Shown here piece after piece: positions 55,486 to 64,000 of a stretch of 64,000 nt of DNA. The notes beneath the pieces were generated by a model. It had not been told where the DNA came from and did no database searches. It worked only from the letters and a program-made list of their open reading frames with translations. Source of the DNA: Omphalotus guepiniiformis (Eukaryota; Basidiomycota; Agaricomycetes; Agaricales; Omphalotaceae); assembly GCA_028554645.1 (NCBI GenBank), contig JAQOOI010000047.1, positions 1 through 64,000 on the forward strand, read 5' to 3'. Within the stretch, counting starts at the first letter, position 1; each line of letters starts with the position of its first letter. The position numbers and the translations under genes were made by a program.

Positions 55486-58400
55486 ATGTCCCCTATACCA
55501 GGGGTCTCCAGAATTCACAATAAACGTGAAGATCCAAGGGCAGACTTACCCTATGAGGATTACTACGACATGGAGTTTCGTACACCAGAAGAGCAGTACA
55601 AGGAGGCTGGACCTGATGCTCGAGTCTATCGCTTGTACATGAAAGAGGCTGAAGCGTTTGATAGATTTTTTATGGAGGAGAATAAAGATGGGGTAGATGT
55701 CATCCTGGTTTTTGTGAGTACTTTGGTATTCGTGACACAATCGGTGACATTGTACTTAACTCCACACAGGCAGGTCTTTTCTCGGCGGTGGTTACTACAT
55801 TCCTCCTCCAGGCGTCTCTGAGCTTGCAGCCAGATCAGACACAACTATCGTCTTTACTTTTGTACGAGCTCGTACAAATTGCTCAGGGGGGGTCCATTGC
55901 TAATGTGACATTATCTCCTTTGAATCCAAACACCCAATTTACTCCCGATACTATCTCCGTCTGGGTCAATGGACTCTGGGCCTGCAGTCTTGTAGCAAGC
56001 CTTTGTGTAGCGCTGTTTGCAGTCCTCGTGAAGCAGTGGTTATACCGCTATGATTCATTCTCCTCTGGTAATGCCCGCTACCGTTCTCACCGACGACAGT
56101 ATCGGTATCTCGGATTTGAGAAATGGGGTGTGACAACAATCACTGGCCTACTACCAATCATCATGCACGCCTCTCTTGCACTCTTTCTTATCGGTCTGGT
56201 CCTCTTTTACATCCCGCTCGCGCACCCCATAGCTGTTGCCATTGCAGTTATCGCCGCTTTCGCCTTTTTGCTCTATTTCACCAGCAACGTCCTACCCATT
56301 TTTAATCCACAGTGCCCGTACCAGACACCCTTGACACAGTTCCTTTGCTTTGTCATATCTGCCACGCACGCAGGAATTGATCAAATACGCAATTGTCGAT
56401 GCAAAATTCGTCGTTTTTTCGGAGACTTTTCATTTTATTATTCCTTATACAGGCCCGTAGTCAGCTTTGTCACAGGCTGCAGATCTGTATGGCATTCCCT
56501 CTTGCAACGGTTCATTTGCTTCGGCAAAGCTTCTAAAGACTTGGTCATGTCACCGAGACAATGGGACATACGTCTTATTTGCAGCAGAACTTTTATCGTC
56601 CTTCCACGCCAGATCTTTGATGTATGGTCCCGGCTGCAACGCTCCTCTTCATGGGATTCCTTCGTCAAACCCATGAATGAACGTGAAGAAAATGAGATTC
56701 AGAACAGAAGAGACGAGCTTGCAGTGGAGACGCTCTATTGGCTATTCACCACCTCTACCAGTGCAAAAGTCCACAGCATTGTAGTACAGGCTTTTGGAGG
56801 GCTGAACCCTGACTCCCGTAAACGCCTTGTTGATCGTTTCAAGCCTGAGTGGCATAACGTCTGTGCTGTGCAGGACAATGTCTTTCGCCGATACATTCAG
56901 GAGAGAACTTCAGTTGAAGTTGGTAGAAGACAAGACCTTATGACGAGTAATTTGGAAGCCATCTTGCGCTCTTTTGTGATCTTCCGTCATAGAGTTCCCC
57001 AAGAACAGACTATTGATGTATCGAACATCAAACCTAATATAGTGCTGTCCATGTGTGCATCTCTGCTTTACACAAAACAGGATCATTTGCTGGAGATTTC
57101 CGATGGGACGAATACGCTTCTGTCAAAGTTGGTGGAGGACACCAGTTTGATGCTGTATCCTTCTCAATGGGAATATGTCCTCGCTGCATTATGCGAAGGC
57201 CCATGCTCAGAAATGCAACCATCTCCTGTTTTTCTGTTGATCATGTCGGCATTGAGCGGTCGACTTCATAGCCCTGACAGGTCACAGAAGGCTACACAAC
57301 TTGTGGGTGTAGTAACCTTTGTGGAGAAGTGCGATGACTCTTTGTTGGTTCCATTGCAAGAGTCCATGAATGTTTTCGTGAGGGCGCAGTCCACTGTGAG
57401 CCCTGTGCCAAGATTTTTAGGCACAGAATTGGCCCGCACTGCGAAGAAAATAACTTTCTTTGCTCTGGATAGCTTACATCATGATTCAAGCACAGATGCG
57501 GCGAACAGAGGAACATATCTTAAGCTGCTACGCGACTCTTTGAGGTTCTTAACGCTAGACCTCCCGGAGCCTGCCCGAGTAGATGATATGCTTGAAAGCT
57601 TTCCTTCCCTTTCTACAGCTTTGATTCACCACGCAAGACTCATGGAGACTGGAGAGGATCCTGACAGCACTGAGGTTCGCAGCCAGATTCGCCTATGCTT
57701 TCTGGACCTCTGCAAATCAGTGTTGAAAGTAGCACACGAGAACTCAACATGGGCCATTCCATTTGCGTCTCCACTGTCGCCATGTTCAATCAACATGATC
57801 TCGTCCTTTGCGCGTTTATCTATTTTTGAGAGCGACCCCCCGCTACGAAGGATGACGTATTGGGAGGAGTCAGTTAACCGGGCTACGAGTGTCATGTCGT
57901 TTGCTCTTGGTTGTGGCTCTGAAGACGCGCTCGTTACGTTTGTCCGTGAAGACTGGGTACAATTCCTATGCGGATGGCGATGGCTGACTGAAGACGCTCT
58001 ACCAAACTACTCAGTTGATCTGCTAGATGCGTTCACCAAAGGACTCGAAATATACACCGTGACAGACGCTCACACCGACGCAAATGATTACATATTTTCT
58101 TATATCTATCAAGGCAACAACTTACTATCCTTCATACTAATGCTGGGGATTGATCCAACACCAAGTTACGAAGAGGATCGCATCCTTCGCATTGAACGGC
58201 TTGTATCATTGCATCCGGATCGTGTTGAATGGGATGATGTTCTACGTATGTTGAAGAAGATCCTGACTTGGAGGAAAGCTGTCCCTGATTATGATAGCTG
58301 TACTGATGAGAAGTTCCTGGAGACTTTCCCACTAAAGGAGTATCTCACGGTTCTCGGGGAACAGTCACAAACTCCGAGTCGCACTTATCATAAGGATGGA

Positions 58401-58607
58401 AGGAATATTGAAAGGCAATCGCTGGTAGTTTGTCTCCCAAAAATTCTTTATGGAGAAAGACTTAACAGGCACATTCGACACATCATCAAAACTATAGAAT
58501 ACCGTCGGGGGCAGGGTCGACAATCCCGATACGTGCCCGATCCCCAGCGTCGGCGTATCTGGGTAGACTTCGTCGAGTCAGGCCGTTTACGGGTGAGGGC
58601 AAGCTAA
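55486..58607 (+). CDS. DUF6535 membrane protein
   Basis: Two exons, 55486-55713 and 55770-58607, with a 56-nt phase-0 intron joining DVILVF to AGLFSAVVTT; 1021 aa. The DUF6535 domain spans roughly residues 50-230: KEAEAFDRFFMEENKDGVD, FAGLFSAVVTTFLLQASLSL, VWVNGLWACSLVASLCVALF, LVKQWLYRYD, then two further hydrophobic segments around LLPIIMHASLALFLIGL and PIAVAIAVIAAFAFLLYF. This gives about four membrane helices. The remaining 750 residues are a helical, cytosol-like region without a motif I can name, as is usual in the family. An earlier in-frame ATG at 55438 exists; I prefer 55486 because MSPIPGVS starts the conserved part. It is intact. Function is unknown; the family is expanded in agarics. 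Confidence 0.85.
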
Positions 58608-59604
58608 GGGGAGGTTGGGCTGGGCATGCGAAGCATGCGCGGACGCGGGACGTAAGAGGCCGCCCACTGGGCGGGTGGGTAACCTTGTGGCCTACGATTT
58701 CTTACCCTCATTTAAGGCTCACGCACAACTAGGGCAAGCTCCAGCCATGTTATCTAATGTACAGTTGTAATCGAAGATCAATTTCAAGTGGTTGCAGACT
58801 CTAGAGTTATTAGCGCCAATCAACAATTGCAGCCTTACTTCGGACACGAGCCTTATGCGACTATCGAAAGTCATCGATGGTATAAATCCTTAGTTCGTGT
58901 TGACGAGCTGGTTCCACCGCTGCTACGACTGCCTCTGGGGCTTCCTCGCAATGTCAATGAAGATTGAGCAGCTCCATCCGATAGATTGCTTCGTGAGTTT
59001 CAACATGAGAGTGATCTAAGTTTGTCTGGCCAAAAGTATTCTAGTTCCCGCGAACCCGCCTCTGCGATCAGCCTATAGCCTCGACTTGTTTGTAAACTTG
59101 TAAGTTGATAGACCGGTATGAAGACACAATGAAGACTGACAAACTTCAAGGCTGGATTCTAATACACGTTGAAGGGAAGGGCTGGGCGGGTGGGGAATGG
59201 GAATATTCTCCATTCTCCTGCAATGAGATTGCTGTGGCCAGTGCAGCCGTTGATGAAGGACCAAGGGGAAAGCACTCTTGCTTCGCTCCGCAGGAACTGG
59301 CAGAGTTTGTGCCGGACTCCGCGCAGTCAATGCCCGACCTGGCCCTAGCATAGGCTTGAAAGGAGGAAAATGATTGATGTGGATATAAGACCAAGTCAAC
59401 CTGCCTCGATCCCATACGTAAAAATAGTTGGACTCACCCGATCGGCTAAACCGTCATTGTTTAGGTTATTGAGGGCAGTGTCTGGTGGTATGCAATTGTA
59501 TTCAATCTTGTTGGTATTTCTCATTCCGATTTCGTTCTACATTGGGGTAGGAAGTGTTGAGAAATTCAATCATAGATTTGAGGTAGGAACTGTTAACCCG
59601 GGGT
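58608..59604. other. No gene recognised
   Basis: A GCATGCGAAGCATGC palindrome-like sequence lies near 58624. An 82-codon plus-strand frame at 59105-59353 and antisense frames have no motifs. I support no gene here. Confidence 0.45.
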
Positions 59605-60617
59605 TTAAGACCTGCCCAAGATCTGGATAGAGCGTAGAGAGGTCGAATGTCTCCAATTTACACAGAGGGTGGTGGGAAGAATCCCGGTAAGGACGAAGGG
59701 CACTCGGATGGTTCGGCGTTGAGTCCGATATATGAACTGAGTCATGCTTGTACCAAATGAATTACGTTGACGCTCCAAACGAATTAGGAGACGTTCTTTC
59801 AAAGACATCACTTTGAGGAGAAGATGTTGGTCTATGAATGTCAATTATAACGATATCCTCCCAGTTGGCCTTTCTACCGTTTGGGTCGGATTCAAATTTG
59901 AAGGGGTAGAAGTGGAGGATTAGGGAAATTGGGTCGGTCATTTTCATTAGGTCCTGTGAAAAAGAATGGGTGTTAGAAGGGGTATGTGGGGGTAAAACAG
60001 TTTAGTACGTACCCAATACGCAATAGGGATATGTTCCCTGTTAAGAACCGGTAAACCCCCCATAAGCCTGCTCAAAGGCGTCCCAACCTCAAACATCAAA
60101 CTTAAGGTCCATATTACCCCTCTTACCCACCTCCCCCACCCACACCATCCCCACCATTGATCCGCCTCTCCTGTCCTAGTCCCCGCGAAGCACCTAAATC
60201 CGAAATCCTAGGCGCATAATGCTAACCATAAAACGAACCCCAAGATTGAACCCCACTAAAAGGAATGATGTATAACTCATCGTGAACCCTCGATGCATGA
60301 TTACACCAGGGTGTGCATGTTTGTGCATTTGCTCTGGATCGTCGTAGGATATTTCGTGTTTGCCTTTATATTGATACTTTTTTCCATTCGTCCTTTTTGA
60401 GAGTCGTGGTCGTGGGCATACATGAGTATTTCGTTAAGACACATTGAATTTCTGCTTGGAATTCTTCATCTTCTTCTTCTGAAGATGATGAGTTCTCCAA
60501 GTTGACTTCGCCTGCGGCGGCGTCTTCTGAAGCCAGCAGACTGCTAGAGACGCCCACTGGGACAGTCCGACAGCTCACGAAGCCCCACCAAGAGCCAGAC
60601 GTGCCTGAGACCCTCAA
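59605..60617 (-). pseudogene. XRN1 decayed copy 2, partial
   Basis: Collinear with 51750-52680 of the first copy. On the minus strand the best match is DPISLILHFYPFKFESDPNG followed by RKANWEDIVII, the segment that in intact XRN1 precedes a conserved Pro-Phe-Ile-Asp. Nearby DNA matches copy 1 in non-coding stretches too (GGTTCGGCGTTGAGTCCGAT, GAGGAGAAGATGTTGGT), so a genomic segment was duplicated. The catalytic N-terminal half is absent and frames are broken. Upstream, a Ser/Glu-rich piece (LENSSSSEEEDEEFQAE) parallels the linker of copy 1. Confidence 0.7.
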
Positions 60618-61186
60618 CTATGCGGCAAAAGCATCGTTTCTCTTCGACAAACAGCTGCAGCACATGATACTGTAATTTGTGAAGGACGAAGACGATAAAG
60701 AAATAACCACAACTTGAGGGTGTGATTTGGTAACGTTTAGTTTGGTTTATTCTTGTAGCTCTCTTTGAATTAATCAAAGCGTTCGCGAATGTTGAAGCGT
60801 CCCAGACATAGACTGGCTGAAAGTGACGGAAGTTTAGAAGAGAGAACGAGCTAGTAAGCGCCCGAGTTGGCCCGAGCGCTAGTGATACGTAACTTGCGCG
60901 ACCATCTTCAAAGAGAACAGTGATCAAAACTGTATCAATTACAATGGCTCAGATACTCTGGAAGACACCTACAATATGCCGCGTATGAGGTGATACCCCG
61001 CAACTCACCTCTCCAAAACAAGATCTGATGCTCGGTGCAAGTCCGGTGAAGACCTGAACCAGGGTGCCTTTACGGCCCTTCGAGGATTCTGTAGCAGGTA
61101 CAGGCTATGAAGGCTGGTGTGTGTTTTTTCTGTGAAATTTTCTTCTATTAACCTTTTAGTCTGTATATCCTAGACCTCAGTTTTCT
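60618..61186. other. Intergenic, duplicated from 26.6 kb
   Basis: 60955-61180 matches 26650-26870 in the same orientation. The 127-codon antisense frame at 60544-60927 has no motif I trust. Confidence 0.5.
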
Positions 61187-61540
61187 CTACGCCCAGGTTC
61201 CAGCGCTTTCATAACCCTTCACCTGCACCTTATGAACCTCAACAACTAAAGTGGTTCCGTTCTCATATTCCCTCATCCCGAACAAGGAGATCATCGTCGT
61301 TTTCTCTCGCCCCTGGTCGTCTCGTGGGACGCTAAGGAACGTTGATTTCGACCACTGTATAGATATGGTTCGAATAGGAGTGGAAGAATCATGAATAGCG
61401 GCGAAGACATGATTGTGTCTCAGGAGTTCTAGTGAGCATCCCCCTTCGATCCTCTGATCGCTTTCCCTGGTGCGTTCTTTCCACCCTCCCTGTCTATCTC
61501 GGTATTTAACATGCACCTCCCATCTGCAGGCCCAAAACAT
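61187..61540 (-). CDS. Hypothetical ORF, 117 aa
   Basis: An open minus-strand frame from ATG 61540. It reads as moderately protein-like (RTISIQWSKSTFLSVPRDDQ, then TTLVVEVHKVQVKGY). Its first 36 residues align with the end of the frame at 27272-27547 (RQGG(W/R)K and surrounding). I do not recognise a family. The duplication in two places and the intact frame are the only arguments for coding. Confidence 0.35.
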   Translation of the reverse strand: MFWACRWEVHVKYRDRQGGWKERTRESDQRIEGGCSLELLRHNHVFAAIHDSSTPIRTISIQWSKSTFLSVPRDDQGREKTTMISLFGMREYENGTTLVVEVHKVQVKGYESAGTWA

Positions 61541-63552
61541 TCATTCGCAACAAGGAAAATCCGATGCCAACTATTCCTACCCCATCTCATACTCCCACTT
61601 CCTCCCACTCTTTATCTTTCTCTCACTATCCTCTAACTCGCTTCTCACGAGCTCATATCCCAATCCTGCGTGGACGTACCGCCCTCTGAAGCCTTTGCCT
61701 TACCCGAAATGGCTTGGGTCGGTTGGGTACGAGAATGATGCGCTGTGCACTGTACCGTGGCTAAGACGGTTAATAGCGAGCCAGCTGGTGGAGGTTCGAG
61801 TCCTTTTGGTCTTGGACAGGAACCTAGGGCTTGTTACGACGTATCTCCTCAACCTATGCTCAAACCCTCAATCTCACTTATAAATTAACCCGCCCAGCGT
61901 CCGACGCAACCAACACATACAAGCAACGCATACAACCACCATCAGATCCAGGTTAGCCTATCACCTGAAACATCTATACCACATTCATCCTGCGCACATG
62001 AACTACAGCACGACGCCCTGATACGCCCCTGCCTACAAATACGCACTCATATCTCGTACGGAGGCTCTTGTACGACGCGGGCCGGACGTATTAATTGCCT
62101 CCCCACGTGTTAGCAAGCGATTGAATGCATACACACTAGATTCGTGGTGGACTCAAGGTTGTCTATACCCAGGTTAAAATGCAGACGTTAATGCGTCAGT
62201 GGGGTTCGTAGGCTTGGGCATGAAAGTGGAAAGACAAACCATTTGCATACCACTCTCAATTTGAAAACACATCCATTGTCGTCCGACACCAACGCTGAAA
62301 AGCTGAAGCGCTGACCCTCGATATCACGGATCCGTGCAAGATGTTCGCTTGCCCGCTCGCCGTACTACAAGTATGTGATAACATACATATGTATGCGACT
62401 TCGGCGTATCGCAAATGTTGCAATTATCTGAGTGAATCCTCAGCGCGTCGGCGCTAGCTATGGCTGCCGACGAGTTCAAAGGACCTCGGAAGGACCTTGA
62501 TGCATGTAATACTAATATCGCCTAGCCTATCCTTCACCGGCACCACCAGCACGCAGTCAAGGCGTGAACTGTCTTACTCGGGACATTTCGGAAGGGTGAG
62601 GGGAGGAAGAGCTCGTTCCTCCATCGATCGGAAACTGTCACGACGCACATGCGAGGAAGACGAAGGATACGCGATTGCGGTTCACCGGGAGTAGCGAATG
62701 CGAACGCTTGTGTTGTATACTTTGAACGCAGTCACTGCCAGTCAGGATAGTCTTGAGCAATCCAATCCCCCCCCCCCCCCCAATTCGATTTTCTTTTAGT
62801 GTCAACAAAATAGCCGGGACGGTTGCAGATAAAAAAAAAAGCTTAGAGCGTAGATTTTTTGCAACCGAGGATAGATACATAGGCAGATTGGTAAGTAGGG
62901 AGTTTGATGGTGCCGTAGATGCATCATTGTCTCTTTTCGATCTATCTCATGTACTATGAATCTGATGCAGCCTGATGCAGCCTACTGGGCTTGGAGACCA
63001 GTTGGGGAAGTCCGATTAGGAGGAAGCGTCGGATCCAAGCTCCAAGGGTCAAGCAAAAGTGCTATGCGGACTTTCGTCTGCTCGTGAGTCCCTGTAGCTG
63101 AACTTGGCTATGCTTTCAGAGGATACGGAGCCGACTCGAGGAGACCACTGAGACAACTTTTCCGAGACAAATGCAACAACAGTTGTTCCTCAGACTCTGT
63201 TCGTCGGCGGTCGGTGGTGTAAGAGTGATGTACGAAAGCGGACCGAGAGTCTATAGATACGAGTCATTGACTGCCTATCAGCGTGCACGTACACATCCTG
63301 CGAACTTCGCGAAGTACGAAACGACAGCAGGCGACAGCAGGCGACAGCAGGCCATTCTCTGTTCAGTAAGACCGTGCGACTGAAAATCAGAAATCAATCA
63401 TATTTGATAATGATCGCAAACGAAGACATACACAAGTATATACTAACACATATAATTGAAGGGTTGGGTAGCTTCAATTCCCCCCTCCTTTCACAATATA
63501 TAAGACTCCGGACCTCGAGGTCTCAAGGGCATCAAGCCCAAGCTGATCATTC
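61541..63552. other. No gene recognised
   Basis: It contains homopolymers (C(14) near 62767, A(10) near 62830) and a tandem GGCGACAGCA pair near 63330. Frames are short. 63440-63550 has AATATATAAGAC, about 55 bp before the MpaB-like start codon, a likely TATA promoter. Confidence 0.5.
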
Positions 63553-64000
63553 ATGGCTTTAGCCTTCCCATCATTCTTGCTATCGTCAGGAGCCTCACTG
63601 GCAATACTCCCAGAATTAGCCTACCCGAAAATAACTTTCATTGTACTCTGCCTCTTCTCCTATCTTCTCCTCGTACGCTCCTTACGCTGGAGGAGGTACG
63701 ATGCGCTTCACCGCAAATACCAAGCCAAGTTCGAGGCGGGAAAGCTTACAGCTGATGATGCGCAGGAGGTTATGAATATGTCTGTGCAGTATGATATGCC
63801 GACGTTGTTGAATTATTCATTGGGGTTTGCGTTGTTCAAGACGTATGCTATTGTGAGTATTCCTCGACTGTCTTCATACGAAAGTCTTACCACGCTTTAC
63901 CTCGGTTTCTATAGCCAACAATATCAAAACTGCTATTTGCAACCAAGGAGCTTGGATCTTCGGCCTACGTTGCGAGACGATACGCTGATGTGCGTCTCCT
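63553..64000 (+). CDS. MpaB/Lcp-type oxygenase, 5' part
   Basis: ATG at 63553; exon 1 to 63852, a 62-nt intron (63853-63914), and exon 2 running off the window. The N-terminus has a hydrophobic signal-anchor (FIVLCLFSYLLLVRS), then RWRRYDALHRKYQAKFE and a conserved block, NYSLGFALFKTYAIPTISKL, then YVARRYADV. This matches fungal ER-bound proteins of the MpaB / latex-clearing-protein (DUF2236) type, haem-dependent oxygenases that cleave isoprenoid chains in characterised members. The haem-binding His region lies beyond the window. The 148 visible residues are intact. Confidence 0.7.
   Translation, partial: MALAFPSFLLSSGASLAILPELAYPKITFIVLCLFSYLLLVRSLRWRRYDALHRKYQAKFEAGKLTADDAQEVMNMSVQYDMPTLLNYSLGFALFKTYAIVSIPRLSSYESLTTLYLGFYSQQYQNCYLQPRSLDLRPTLRDDTLMCVS

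Noticed and set aside
60544..60927. Extra XRN1 segment in the 127-codon minus-strand frame
   Set aside because: A vague similarity (IVEGLRHVW) to one XRN1 motif is not backed by neighbouring conserved residues.
61735..61830. Possible second tRNA (GGTTCGAGTCC T-loop-like sequence)
   Set aside because: The T arm pairs only weakly and I cannot find a matching 7-bp acceptor strand or a 5-bp anticodon stem.
62761..62780. Poly-C tract as a regulatory element
   Set aside because: Isolated homopolymers of this kind also occur at 6160 and elsewhere; there is no context to support a function.
1..64000. CRISPR array or bacterial operon structure
   Set aside because: No spaced identical short repeats and no Shine-Dalgarno-linked gene strings; all clear genes have spliceosomal introns.

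Overview
This window looks like nuclear DNA from a mushroom-forming basidiomycete (Agaricomycetes). The evidence is genes cut by many short GT-AG introns of about 45-60 nt, together with several protein families concentrated in that group: KDZ and Plavaka DNA transposases, a TET/JBP-type dioxygenase of the kind that travels with KDZ elements, the membrane families DUF6534 and DUF6535, DUF6698, agaric-type F-box proteins and a Crinkler-like nuclease-kinase protein. The window is an accessory, transposon-rich, duplication-rich region rather than a conserved core block. Family names come from recalled consensus patterns, not from a database search.

Layout. 1-7 kb has no gene I can defend, only dispersed promoter-like repeats, a 183-bp tandem array and weak ORFs. 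7-20 kb is a KDZ-type mobile neighbourhood: a TET/JBP 2-oxoglutarate/Fe(II) dioxygenase whose 5' end is tandemly duplicated, a 177-bp minisatellite, a small basic-region gene, one unknown gene, a nearly complete KDZ transposase with CxC2 zinc cluster, minisatellites, and a GIY-YIG/T5orf172-like protein. 20-32.5 kb holds four copies of one cysteine/histidine zinc-binding protein gene: two broken (20.2 and 22.6 kb) and two intact (29.0 and 31.4 kb), with duplicated downstream DNA. Between the broken copies lies a head-to-tail chain of long perfect inverted repeats (21.03-21.58 kb). A two-exon F-box gene sits at 25-26.5 kb on the minus strand. 33.8-36.8 kb has the 3' remnant of an adenylate-forming reductase and an intact PD-(D/E)xK-like nuclease plus protein-kinase gene.

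40-50.7 kb is the clearest architectural surprise. A DUF6534 seven-TM gene begins at 40,010 and resumes in the correct phase at 49,495. The 9.3-kb intron between them contains an intact ten-exon Plavaka transposase on the opposite strand, a His/Ser/Thr-rich ORF and a DUF6698 gene with a single-base frameshift. Arrays of short repeats in opposite orientation lie near the two ends of this interval, which suggests one composite element inserted in the intron.

51-61.7 kb has an intron-containing tRNA-Arg(ACG), two decayed copies of the 5'-3' exoribonuclease XRN1, an intact DUF6535 membrane protein, and segments duplicated from around 27 kb. The window ends inside an MpaB/Lcp-type oxygenase gene at 63.55 kb.

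How the genes relate: the KDZ block and the Plavaka block are self-propagating units with cargo. The remaining genes (zinc proteins, F-box, nuclease-kinase, DUF proteins) are members of expanding families, and the XRN1 and reductase fragments record loss after duplication.
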